Origin: Isoperla grammatica
Lineage: Eukaryota; Arthropoda; Insecta; Plecoptera; Perlodidae
Direction: 5' to 3'
Length of the DNA stretch: 64,000 nucleotides
Assembly: GCA_945910005.1 (NCBI GenBank)
Contig: OX246743.1
Location: 4,147,990 to 4,211,989, forward strand
Below the pieces are notes generated by a model. It searched no databases. It was given only the letters and a program-made list of their open reading frames with translations, and had not been told where the DNA came from. Shown piece after piece: positions 37,401 through 51,260 of this stretch. The translations under genes and the position numbers were made by a program. Positions within the stretch are counted from its first letter, which is position 1, and every line of letters begins with the position of its first letter.

Positions 37401-40400
37401 TACACTAGTAGTACTGGGGGGGGAGCCGCTAGGTGCCGCCACACGTATCCACTGATTAGGCTGCGCTGATGTGGTGCTACCTACGCTATGTACACTAGTA
37501 GTACTGGGGGGGGAGCCGCTAGGTGCCGCCACACGTACCCACTGATTAGGCTGTGCTGATGTGGTGCTATCTACGCTATGTACACTAGTAGTACTGGGGG
37601 GGGAGCCGCTAGGTGCCGCCACACGTATCCACTGATTAGGCTGTGCTGATGTGGTGCTATCTACGCTATGTACACTAGTAGTACTGGGGGGGGAGCCGCT
37701 AGGTGCCGCCACACGTATCCACTGATTAGGCTGTGCTGATGTGGTGCTACCTACGCTATGTACACTAGTAGTACTGGGGGGGAGCCGCTAGGTGCCGCCA
37801 CACGTACCCACTGATTAGGCTGCGCTGATGTGGTGCTATCTACGCTATGTACACTAGTAGTACTGGGGGGGGAGCCGCTAGGTGCCGCCACACGTACCCA
37901 CTGATTATGCTGTGCTGATGTGGTGCCATCTACGCTATGTACACTAGTAGTACTGGGGGGGGAGCCGCTAGGTGCCGCCACACGTACCCACTGATTAGGC
38001 TGCGCTGATGTGGTGCCATCTACGCTATGTACACTAGTAGTACTGGGGGGGGAGCCGCTAGGTGCCGCCACACGTACCCACTGATTAGGCTGCGCTGATG
38101 TGGTGCTACCTACGCTATGTACACTAGTAGTACTGGGGGGGAGCCACTAGGTGCCGCCACACGTACCCACTGATTAGGCTGCGCTGATGTGGTGCTACCT
38201 ACGCTATGTACACTAGTAGTACTGGGGGGGGAGCCGCTAGGTGCCGCCACACGTACCCACTGATTAGGCTGTGCTGATGTGGTGCTACCTACGCTATGTA
38301 CACTAGTAGTACTGGGGGGGAGCCACTAGGTGCCGCCACACGTACCCACTGATTAGGCTGCGCTGATGTGGTGCTACCTACGCTATGTACACTAGTAGTA
38401 CTGGGGGGGGAGCCGCTAGGTGCCGCCACACGTACCCACTGATTAGGCTGTGCTGATGTGGTGCTACCTACGCTATGTACACTAGTAGTACTGGGGGGGA
38501 GCCGCTAGGTGCCGCCACACGTACCCACTGATTAGGCTGTGCTGATGTGGTGCCATCTACGCTATGTACACTAGTAGTACTGGGGGGGGAGCCGCTAGGT
38601 GCCGCCACACGTATCCACTGATTAGGCTGTGCTGATGTGGTGCTACCTACGCTATGTACGCTAGTAGTACTGGGGGGGAGCCACTAGGTGCCGCCACACG
38701 TACCCACTGATTAGGCTGCGCTGATGTGGTGCTACCTACGCTATGTACACTAGTAGTACTGGGGGGGGAGCCGCTAGGTGCCGCCACACGTACCCACTGA
38801 TTAGGCTGTGCTGATGTGGTGCTACCTACGCTATGTACACTAGTAGTACTGGGGGGGAGCCGCTAGGTGCCGCCACACGTACCCACTGATCAGGCTGCGC
38901 TGATGTGGTGCTATCTACGCTATGTACACTAGTAGTACTGGGGGGGAGCCGCTAGGTGCCGCCACACGTACCCACTGATTAGGCTGCGCTGATGTGGTGC
39001 CATCTACGCTATGTACACTAGTAGTACTGGGGGGGAGCCGCTAGGTGCCGCCACACGTACCCACTGATTAGGCTGTGCTGATGTGGTGCTACCTACGCTA
39101 TGTACACTAGTAGTACTGGGGGGGAGCCGCTAGGTGCCGCCACACGTATCCACTGATCAGGCTGCGCTGATGTGGTGCCATCTACGCTATGTACACTAGT
39201 AGTACTGGGGGGGAGCCACTAGGGGCCGCCACACGTACCCACTGATTAGGCTGCGCTGATGTGGTGCTACCTACGCTATGTACACTAGTAGTACTGGGGG
39301 GGAGCCACTAGGTGCCGCCACACGTACCCACTGATTAGGCTGCGCTGATGTGGTGCTACCTACGCTATGTACACTAGTAGTACTGGGGGGGAGCCGCTAG
39401 GTGCCGCCACACGTACCCACTGATCAGGCTGCGCTGATGTGGTGCTATCTACGCTATGTACACTAGTAGTACTGGGGGGGGAGCCGCTAGGTGCCGCCAC
39501 ACGTATCCACTGATCAGGCTGCGCTGATGTGGTGCCATCTACGCTATGTACACTAGTAGTACTGGGGGGGAGCCGCTAGGTGCCGCCACACGTATCCACT
39601 GATCAGGCTGCGCTGATGTGGTGCTATCTACGCTATGTACACTAGTAGTACTGGGGGGGGAGCCGCTAGGTGCCGCCACACGTATCCACTGATCAGGCTG
39701 CGCTGATGTGGTGCTACCTACGCTATGTACACTAGTAGTACTGGGGGGGAGCCGCTAGGGGCCGCCACACGTACCCACTGATTAGGCTGCGCTGATGTGG
39801 TGCTACCTACGCTATGTACACTAGTAGTACTGGGGGGGAGCCGCTAGGTGCCGCCACACGTACCCACTGATTAGGCTGCGCTGATGTGGTGCCATCTACG
39901 CTATGTACACTAGTAGTACTGGGGGGGGAGCCGCTAGGTGCCGCCACACGTATCCACTGATTAGGCTGCGCTGATGTGGTGCCATCTACGCTATGTACAC
40001 TAGTAGTACTGGGGGGGGAGCCGCTAGGTGCCGCCACACGTACCCACTGATTAGGCTGCGCTGATGTGGTGCTACCTACGCTATGTACACTAGTAGTACT
40101 GGGGGGGGAGCCGCTAGGTGCCGCCACACGTATCCACTGATTAGGCTGCGCTGATGTGGTGCTACCTACGCTATGTACACTAGTAGTACTGGGGGGGAGC
40201 CGCTAGGTGCCGCCACACGTACCCACTGATTAGGCTGCGCTGATGTGGTGCTACCTACGCTATGTACACTAGTAGTACTGGGGGGGGAGCCGCTAGGTGC
40301 CGCCACACGTACCCACTGATTAGGCTGTGCTGATGTGGTGCTACCTACGCTATGTACACTAGTAGTACTGGGGGGGGAGCCGCTAGGTGCCGCCACACGT

Positions 40401-42720
40401 ACCCACTGATTAGGCTGCGCTGATGTGGTGCTACCTACGCTATGTACACTAGTAGTACTGGGGGGGGAGCCGCTAGGTGCCGCCACACGTACCCACTGAT
40501 TAGGCTGCGCTGATGTGGTGCTACCTACGCTATGTACGCTAGTAGTACTGGGGGGGGGAGCCGCTAGGTGCCGCCACACGTACCCACTGATTAGGCTGTG
40601 CTGATGTGGTGCCATCTACGCTATGTACACTAGTAGTACTGGGGGGGGAGCCGCTAGGTGCCGCCACACGTATCCACTGATTAGGCTGTGCTGATGTGGT
40701 GCTACCTACGCTATGTACACTAGTAGTACTGGGGGGGAGCCGCTAGGTGCCGCCACACGTATCCACTGATCAGGCTGCGCTGATGTGGTGCCATCTACGC
40801 TATGTACACTAGTAGTACTGGGGGGGAGCCGCTAGGTGCCGCCACACGTATCCACTGATTAGGCTGCGCTGATGTGGTGCTATCTACGCTATGTACACTA
40901 GTAGTACTGGGGGGGGCCGCTAGGTGCCGCCACACGTACCCACTGATTAGGCTGCGCTGATGTGGTGCCATCTACGCTATGTACACTAGTAGTACTGGGG
41001 GGGGAGCCGCTAGGTGCCGCCACACGTATCCACTGATTAGGCTGCGCCGATGTGGTGCTACCTACGCTATGTACACTAGTAGTACTGGGGGGGAGCCGCT
41101 AGGTGCCGCCACACGTATCCACTGATCAGGCTGCGCTGATGTGGTGCCATCTACGCTATGTACACTAGTAGTACTGGGGGGGAGCCGCTAGGTGCCGCCA
41201 CACGTATCCACTGATCAGGCTGCGCTGATGTGGTGCTACCTACGCTATGTACACTAGTAGTACTGGGGGGGAGCCGCTAGGTGCCGCCACACGTACCCAC
41301 TGATTAGGCTGCGCTGATGTGGTGCTACCTACGCTATGTACACTAGTAGTACTGGGGGGGAGCCGCTAGGTGCCGCCACACGTATCCACTGATTAGGCTG
41401 CGCCGATGTGGTGCTACCTACGCTATGTACACTAGTAGTACTGGGGGGGGAGCCGCTAGGTGCCGCCACACGTATCCACTGATTAAGCTGCGCTGATGTG
41501 GTGCTATCTACGCTATGTACACTAGTAGTACTGGGGGGGGAGCCGCTAGGTGCCGCCACACGTACCCACTGATTAGGCTGCGCTGATGTGGTGCTATCTA
41601 CGCTATGTACACTAGTAGTACTGGGGGGGGGCCGCTAGGTGCCGCCACACGTACCCACTGATTAGGCTGCGCTGATGTGGTGCCATCTACGCTATGTACA
41701 CTAGTAGTACTGGGGGGGGAGCCGCTAGGTGCCGCCACACGTATCCACTGATCAGGCTGCGCTGATGTGGTGCTATCTACGCTATGTACACTAGTAGTAC
41801 TGGGGGGGGAGCCGCTAGGTGCCGCCACACGTACCCACTGATTAGGCTGCGCTGATGTGGTGCTATCTACGCTATGTACACTAGTAGTACTGGGGGGGGG
41901 CCGCTAGGTGCCGCCACACGTACCCACTGATTAGGCTGTGCTGATGTGGTGCCATCTACGCTATGTACACTAGTAGTACTGGGGGGGGAGCCGCTAGGTG
42001 CCGCCACACGTACCCACTGATTAGGCTGCGCTGATGTGGTGCTACCTACGCTATGTACACTAGTAGTACTGGGGGGGGAGCCGCTAGGTGCCGCCACACG
42101 TACCCACTGATTAGGCTGCGCTGATGTGGTGCTATCTACGCTATGTACACTAGTAGTACTGGGGGGGGAGCCGCTAGGTGCCGCCACACGTATCCACTGA
42201 TTAAGCTGCGCTGATGTGGTGCTACCTACGCTATGTACACTAGTAGTACTGGGGGGGAGCCGCTAGGTGCCGCCACACGTATCCACTGATTAAGCTGCGC
42301 TGATGTGGTGCTACCTACGCTATGTACACTAGTAGTACTGGGGGGGGAGCCGCTAGGTGCCGCCACACGTATCCACTGATTAAGCTGCGCTGATGTGGTG
42401 CTACCTACGCTATGTACACTAGTAGTACTGGGGGGGGAGCCGCTAGGTGCCGCCACACGTATCCACTGATTAGGCTGCGCCGATGTGGTGCTACCTACGC
42501 TATGTACACTAGTAGTACTGGGGGGGGAGCCGCTAGGTGCCGCCACACGTATCCACTGATTAAGCTGCGCTGATGTGGTGCTACCTACGCTATGTACACT
42601 AGTAGTACTGGGGGGGAGCCGCTAGGTGCCGCCACACGTACCCACTGATCAGGCTGCGCTGATGTGGTGCTACCTACGCTATGTACACTAGTAGTACTGG
42701 GGGGAGCCGCTAGGTGCCGC

Positions 42721-42767
42721 CACACGTATCCACTGATTAGGCTACGCTATGTACACTAGTAGTACTG
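42721..42767 (+). repeat. Monomer with a 20-bp internal deletion
   Basis: Sequence reads ATTAGGCTACGCTATG at about 42736-42751, whereas every intact monomer has 20 more bases between GGCT and ACGCTATG. The breakpoints share CT microhomology. Confidence 0.85.
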
Positions 42768-45700
42768 GGGGGGAGCCGCTAGGTGCCGCCACACGTATCC
42801 ACTGATTAGGCTGCGCTGATGTGGTGCTACCTACGCTATGTACACTAGTAGTACTGGGGGGGAGCCGCTAGGTGCCGCCACACGTATCCACTGATTAGGC
42901 TGCGCTGATGTGGTGCTACCTACGCTATGTACACTAGTAGTACTGGGGGGGGAGCCGCTAGGTGCCGCCACACGTATCCACTGATTAGGCTGTGCTGATG
43001 TGGTGCTACCTACGCTATGTACACTAGTAGTACTGGGGGGGAGCCACTAGGTGCCGCCACACGTATCCACTGATCAGGCTGCGCTGATGTGGTGCCATCT
43101 ACGCTATGTACACTAGTAGTACTGGGGGGGGAGCCACTAGGTGCCGCCACACGTATCCACTGATTAGGCTGCGCTGATGTGGTGCTACCTACGCTATGTA
43201 CACTAGTAGTACTGGGGGGGAGCCACTAGGTGCCGCCACACGTATCCACTGATTAGGCTGCGCTGATGTGGTGCTACCTACGCTATGTACACTAGTAGTA
43301 CTGGGGGGGAGCCACTAGGTGCCGCCACACGTATCCACTGATTAGGCTGCGCTGATGTGGTGCTACCTACGCTATGTACACTAGTAGTACTGGGGGGGGA
43401 GCCGCTAGGTGCCGCCACACGTATCCACTGATTAAGCTGCGCTGATGTGGTGCTATCTACGCTATGTACACTAGTAGTACTGGGGGGGGAGCCGCTAGGT
43501 GCCGCCACACGTATCCACTGATTAGGCTGTGCTGATGTGGTGCTATCTACGCTATGTACACTAGTAGTACTGGGGGGGGAGCCGCTAGGTGCCGCCACAC
43601 GTATCCACTGATTAGGCTGCGCTGATGTGGTGCTATCTACGCTATGTACACTAGTAGTACTGGGGGGGGAGCCGCTAGGTGCCGCCACACGTACCCACTG
43701 ATTAGGCTGCGCTGATGTGGTGCTATCTACGCTATGTACACTAGTAGTACTGGGGGGGGAGCCGCTAGGTGCCGCCACACGTACCCACTGATTAGGCTGC
43801 GCTGATGTGGTGCTACCTACGCTATGTACACTAGTAGTACTGGGGGGGAGCCGCTAGGTGCCGCCACACGTACCCACTGATTAAGCTGCGCTGATGTGGT
43901 GCCATCTACGCTATGTACACTAGTAGTACTGGGGGGGAGCCGCTAGGTGCCGCCACACGTACCCACTGATTAGGCTGCGCTGATGTGGTGCTATCTACGC
44001 TATGTACACTAGTAGTACTGGGGGGGAGCCGCTAGGTGCCGCCACACGTACCCACTGATTAGGCTGCGCTGATGTGGTGCTACCTACGCTATGTACACTA
44101 GTAGTACTGGGGGGGGAGCCGCTAGGTGCCGCCACACGTACCCACTGATTAGGCTGCGCTGATGTGGTGCTATCTACGCTATGTACACTAGTAGTACTGG
44201 GGGGGGAGCCGCTAGGTGCCGCCACACGTACCCACTGATTAGGCTGCGCTGATGTGGTGCTACCTACGCTATGTACACTAGTAGTACTGGGGGGGGAGCC
44301 GCTAGGTGCCGCCACACGTACCCACTGATTAGGCTGTGCTGATGTGGTGCTATCTACGCTATGTACGCTAGTAGTACTGGGGGGGGAGCCGCTAGGTGCC
44401 GCCACACGTACCCACTGATTAGGCTGCGCTGATGTGGTGCTACCTACGCTATGTACACTAGTAGTACTGGGGGGGGAGCCGCTAGGTGCCGCCACACGTA
44501 TCCACTGATTAGGCTGCGCTGATGTGGTGCTACCTACGCTATGTACACTAGTAGTACTGGGGGGGGAGCCGCTAGGTGCCGCCACACGTATCCACTGATT
44601 AGGCTGCGCTGATGTGGTGCTACCTACGCTATGTACGCTAGTAGTACTGGGGGGGGAGCCGCTAGGTGCCGCCACACGTACCCACTGATTAGGCTGCGCT
44701 GATGTGGTGCTATCTACGCTATGTACACTAGTAGTACTGGGGGGGAGCCGCTAGGTGCCGCCACACGTATCCACTGATTAGGCTGTGCTGATGTGGTGCT
44801 ACCTACGCTATGTACACTAGTAGTACTGGGGGGGGAGCCGCTAGGTGCCGCCACACGTACCCACTGATTAGGCTGTGCTGATGTGGTGCTACCTACGCTA
44901 TGTACACTAGTAGTACTGGGGGGGGAGCCGCTAGGTGCCGCCACACGTATCCACTGATTAGGCTGTGCTGATGTGGTGCCATCTACGCTATGTACACTAG
45001 TAGTACTGGGGGGGGAGCCGCTAGGTGCCGCCACACGTACCCACTGATTAGGCTGTGCTGATGTGGTGCTATCTACGCTATGTACACTAGTAGTACTGGG
45101 GGGGAGCCGCTAGGTGCCGCCACACGTACCCACTGATTAGGCTGCGCTGATGTGGTGCTACCTACGCTATGTACACTAGTAGTACTGGGGGGGGAGCCGC
45201 TAGGTGCCGCCACACGTACCCACTGATTAGGCTGCGCTGATGTGGTGCTATCTACGCTATGTACACTAGTAGTACTGGGGGGGGAGCCGCTAGGTGCCGC
45301 CACACGTATCCACTGATTAGGCTGCGCTGATGTGGTGCTATCTACGCTATGTACACTAGTAGTACTGGGGGGGAGCCGCTAGGTGCCGCCACACGTACCC
45401 ACTGATTAGGCTGCGCTGATGTGGTGCTATCTACGCTATGTACACTAGTAGTACTGGGGGGGGAGCCGCTAGGTGCCGCCACACGTACCCACTGATTAGG
45501 CTGTGCTGATGTGGTGCTACCTACGCTATGTACACTAGTAGTACTGGGGGGAGCCGCTAGGTGCCGCCACACGTATCCACTGATTAGGCTGCGCTGATGT
45601 GGTGCTACCTACGCTATGTACACTAGTAGTACTGGGGGGGAGCCGCTAGGTGCCGCCACACGTACCCACTGATTAGGCTGTGCTGATGTGGTGCTATCTA

Positions 45701-48700
45701 CGCTATGTACACTAGTAGTACTGGGGGGGGAGCCGCTAGGTGCCGCCACACGTATCCACTGATTAGGCTGCGCTGATGTGGTGCTATCTACGCTATGTAC
45801 ACTAGTAGTACTGGGGGGGAGCCACTAGGTGCCGCCACACGTACCCACTGATTAGGCTGCGCTGATGTGGTGCTACCTACGCTATGTACACTAGTAGTAC
45901 TGGGGGGGGAGCCGCTAGGTGCCGCCACACGTACCCACTGATTAGGCTGCGCTGATGTGGTGCCATCTACGCTATGTACACTAGTAGTACTGGGGGGGGA
46001 GCCGCTAGGTGCCGCCACACGTACCCACTGATTAGGCTGCGCTGATGTGGTGCTATCTACGCTATGTACACTAGTAGTACTGGGGGGGGGAGCCGCTAGG
46101 TGCCGCCACACGTATCCACTGATTAGGCTGCGCTGATGTGGTGCTATCTACGCTATGTACACTAGTAGTACTGGGGGGGAGCCGCTAGGTGCCGCCACAC
46201 GTACCCACTGATTAGGCTGCGCTGATGTGGTGCCATCTACGCTATGTACACTAGTAGTACTGGGGGGGGAGCCGCTAGGTGCCGCCACACGTATCCACTG
46301 ATTAGGCTGCGCTGATGTGGTGCTATCTACGCTATGTACACTAGTAGTACTGGGGGGGAGCCACTAGGTGCCGCCACACGTACCCACTGATCAGGCTGCG
46401 CTGATGTGGTGCCATCTACGCTATGTACACTAGTAGTACTGGGGGGGGAGCCGCTAGGTGCCGCCACACGTACCCACTGATTAGGCTGCGCTGATGTGGT
46501 GCTACCTACGCTATGTACGCTAGTAGTACTGGGGGGGGAGCCGCTAGGTGCCGCCACACGTACCCACTGATTAGGCTGCGCTGATGTGGTGCTATCTACG
46601 CTATGTACACTAGTAGTACTGGGGGGGGAGCCGCTAGGTGCCGCCACACGTACCCACTGATTAGGCTGTGCTGATGTGGTGCCATCTACGCTATGTACAC
46701 TAGTAGTACTGGGGGGGGAGCCGCTAGGTGCCGCCACACGTACCCACTGATTAGGCTGCGCTGATGTGGTGCTACCTACGCTATGTACGCTAGTAGTACT
46801 GGGGGGGGAGCCGCTAGGTGCCGCCACACGTACCCACTGATTAGGCTGCGCTGATGTGGTGCTACCTACGCTATGTACACTAGTAGTACTGGGGGGGGAG
46901 CCGCTAGGTGCCGCCACACGTACCCACTGATTAGGCTGCGCTGATGTGGTGCCATCTACGCTATGTACACTAGTAGTACTGGGGGGGGAGCCGCTAGGTG
47001 CCGCCACACGTACCCACTGATTAGGCTGCGCTGATGTGGTGCTATCTACGCTATGTACACTAGTAGTACTGGGGGGGGAGCCGCTAGGTGCCGCCACACG
47101 TACCCACTGATTAGGCTGTGCTGATGTGGTGCCATCTACGCTATGTACACTAGTAGTACTGGGGGGGGGAGCCGCTAGGTGCCGCCACACGTACCCACTG
47201 ATTAGGCTGTGCTGATGTGGTGCCATCTACGCTATGTACACTAGTAGTACTGGGGGGGGGAGCCGCTAGGTGCCGCCACACGTACCCACTGATCAGGCTG
47301 CGCTGATGTGGTGCTACCTACGCTATGTACGCTAGTAGTACTGGGGGGGGGAGCCGCTAGGTGCCGCCACACGTACCCACTGATTAGGCTGCGCTGATGT
47401 GGTGCCATCTACGCTATGTACACTAGTAGTACTGGGGGGGAGCCGCTAGGTGCCGCCACACGTACCCACTGATTAGGCTGCGCTGATGTGGTGCTATCTA
47501 CGCTATGTACACTAGTAGTACTGGGGGGGAGCCGCTAGGTGCCGCCACACGTACCCACTGATCAGGCTGCGCTGATGTGGTGCTACCTACGCTATGTACA
47601 CTAGTAGTACTGGGGGGAAGCCACTAGGTGCCGCCACACGTACCCACTGATTAGGCTGCGCTGATGTGGTGCCATCTACGCTATGTACACTAGTAGTACT
47701 GGGGGGGAGCCGCTAGGTGCCGCCACACGTACCCACTGATTAGGCTGCGCTGATGTGGTGCTATCTACGCTATGTACACTAGTAGTACTGGGGGGGAGCC
47801 GCTAGGTGCCGCCACACGTATCCACTGATTAGGCTGCGCTGATGTGGTGCTATCTACGCTATGTACACTAGTAGTACTGGGGGGGGAGCCGCTAGGTGCC
47901 GCCACACGTACCCACTGATTAGGCTGCGCCGATGTGGTGCTATCTACGCTATGTACACTAGTAGTACTGGGGGGAAGCCACTAGGTGCCGCCACACGTAC
48001 CCACTGATTAGGCTGCGCTGATGTGGTGCCATCTACGCTATGTACACTAGTAGTACTGGGGGGGAGCCGCTAGGTGCCGCCACACGTATCCACTGATTAG
48101 GCTGCGCTGATGTGGTGCCACCTACGCTATGTACACTAGTAGTACTGGGGGGGGAGCCGCTAGGTGCCGCCACACGTACCCACTGATTAGGCTGCGCTGA
48201 TGTGGTGCTACCTACGCTATGTACACTAGTAGTACTGGGGGGGAGCCGCTAGGTGCCGCCACACGTACCCACTGATTAGGCTGCGCTGATGTGGTGCTAT
48301 CTACGCTATGTACACTAGTAGTACTGGGGGGGAGCCGCTAGGTGCCGCCACACGTATCCACTGATTAGGCTGTGCTGATGTGGTGCTATCTACGCTATGT
48401 ACACTAGTAGTACTGGGGGGGAGCCACTAGGTGCCGCCACACGTATCCACTGATCAGGCTGCGCTGATGTGGTGCTACCTACGCTATGTACACTAGTAGT
48501 ACTGGGGGGGAGCCGCTAGGTGCCGCCACACGTATCCACTGATTAGGCTGTGCTGATGTGGTGCTATCTACGCTATGTACACTAGTAGTACTGGGGGGGG
48601 AGCCGCTAGGTGCCGCCACACGTACCCACTGATTAGGCTGCGCTGATGTGGTGCTATCTACGCTATGTACACTAGTAGTACTGGGGGGGAGCCGCTAGGT

Positions 48701-50859
48701 GCCGCCACACGTATCCACTGATTAGGCTGCGCTGATGTGGTGCTACCTACGCTATGTACACTAGTAGTACTGGGGGGGAGCCGCTAGGTGCCGCCACACG
48801 TACCCACTGATTAGGCTGCGCTGATGTGGTGCTATCTACGCTATGTACACTAGTAGTACTGGGGGGGAGCCGCTAGGTGCCGCCACACGTACCCACTGAT
48901 TAGGCTGCGCTGATGTGGTGCCATCTACGCTATGTACACTAGTAGTACTGGGGGGGAGCCGCTAGGTGCCGCCACACGTACCCACTGATTAGGCTGCGCT
49001 GATGTGGTGCTATCTACGCTATGTACACTAGTAGTACTGGGGGGGAGCCGCTAGGTGCCGCCACACGTATCCACTGATTAGGCTGCGCTGATGTGGTGCC
49101 ATCTACGCTATGTACACTAGTAGTACTGGGGGGGAGCCGCTAGGTGCCGCCACACGTACCCACTGATTAGGCTGTGCTGATGTGGTGCTACCTACGCTAT
49201 GTACACTAGTAGTACTGGGGGGGAGCCGCTAGGTGCCGCCACACGTATCCACTGATTAGGCTGCGCTGATGTGGTGCCATCTACGCTATGTACACTAGTA
49301 GTACTGGGGGGGAGCCGCTAGGTGCCGCCACACGTATCCACTGATTAGGCTGCGCTGATGTGGTGCCATCTACGCTATGTACACTAGTAGTACTGGGGGG
49401 GAGCCGCTAGGTGCCGCCACACGTATCCACTGATTAGGCTGCGCTGATGTGGTGCCATCTACGCTATGTACACTAGTAGTACTGGGGGGGAGCCGCTAGG
49501 TGCCGCCACACGTATCCACTGATTAGGCTGCGCTGATGTGGTGCCATCTACGCTATGTACACTAGTAGTACTGGGGGGGGAGCCGCTAGGTGCCGCCACA
49601 CGTACCCACTGATTAGGCTGCGCTGATGTGGTGCTATCTACGCTATGTACACTAGTAGTACTGGGGGGGAGCCGCTAGGTGCCGCCACACGTACCCACTG
49701 ATTAGGCTGCGCTGATGTGGTGCCACCTACGCTATGTACACTAGTAGTACTGGGGGGGAGCCGCTAGGTGCCGCCACACGTACCCACTGATTAGGCTGTG
49801 CTGATGTGGTGCTACCTACGCTATGTACACTAGTAGTACTGGGGGGGAGCCGCTAGGTGCCGCCACACGTACCCACTGATTAGGCTGTGCTGATGTGGTG
49901 CTATCTACGCTATGTACACTAGTAGTACTGGGGGGGGAGCCGCTAGGTGCCGCCACACGTACCCACTGATTAGGCTGCGCTGATGTGGTGCCACCTACGC
50001 TATGTACACTAGTAGTACTGGGGGGGAGCCGCTAGGTGCCGCCACACGTACCCACTGATTAGGCTGCGCTGATGTGGTGCCATCTACGCTATGTACACTA
50101 GTAGTACTGGGGGGGGAGCCGCTAGGTGCCGCCACACGTACCCACTGATTAGGCTGCGCTGATGTGGTGCCATCTACGCTATGTACACTAGTAGTACTGG
50201 GGGGGGAGCCGCTAGGTGCCGCCACACGTACCCACTGATTAGGCTGTGCTGATGTGGTGCTACCTACGCTATGTACACTAGTAGTACTGGGGGGGAGCCG
50301 CTAGGTGCCGCCACACGTATCCACTGATTAGGCTGCGCTGATGTGGTGCCATCTACGCTATGTACACTAGTAGTACTGGGGGGGGAGCCGCTAGGTGCCG
50401 CCACACGTACCCACTGATTAGGCTGTGCTGATGTGGTGCTACCTACGCTATGTACACTAGTAGTACTGGGGGGGAGCCACTAGGTGCCGCCACACGTACC
50501 CACTGATTAGGCTGTGCTGATGTGGTGCCATCTACGCTATGTACACTAGTAGTACTGGGGGGGGAGCCGCTAGGTGCCGCCACACGTACCCACTGATTAG
50601 GCTGTGCTGATGTGGTGCTACCTACGCTATGTACACTAGTAGTACTGGGGGGGAGCCGCTAGGTGCCGCCACACGTACCCACTGATCAGGCTGCGCTGAT
50701 GTGGTGCTATCTACGCTATGTACACTAGTAGTACTGGGGGGGAGCCGCTAGGTGCCGCCACACGTATCCACTGATTAGGCTGCGCTGATGTGGTGCTACC
50801 TACGCTATGTACACTAGTAGTACTGGGGGGGAGCCGCTAGGTGCCGCCACACGTACCCA

Positions 50860-51260
50860 CTGATCAGGCTGTGCTGATGTGGTGCTATCTACGCTATGTA
50901 CACTAGTAGTACTGGGGGGGAGCCGCTAGGTGCCGCCACACGTACCCACTGATTAGGCTGTGCTGATGTGGTGCTATCTACGCTATGTACACTAGTAGTA
51001 CTGGGGGGGAGCCACTAGGTGCCGCCACACGTATCCACTGATTAGGCTGCGCTGATGTGGTGCTACCTACGCTATGTACACTAGTAGTACTGGGGGGGAG
51101 CCGCTAGGTGCCGCCACACGTATCCACTGATTAGGCTGTGCTGATGTGGTGCTATCTACGCTATGTACACTAGTAGTACTGGGGGGGAGCCACTAGGTGC
51201 CGCCACACGTACCCACTGATCAGGCTGTGCTGATGTGGTGCCATCTACGCTATGTACGCT
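50860..51260 (+). repeat. Five-monomer cassette, first of four copies
   Basis: The ordered variants are ATCAGG/TGTGCT/GCTATC; then CCC/TGTGCT/GCTATC; then GCCACT/TCC/GCTACC; then TCC/TGTGCT/GCTATC; then GCCACT/ATCAGG/TGTGCT/GCCATC with GTACGCT. The same order recurs at about 53270-53680, 57110-57520 and 58270-58680. The last copy adds a private CACGCGT change at 58625. The closing monomer alone also occurs at about 54170-54212 and 59265-59307. Confidence 0.8.
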
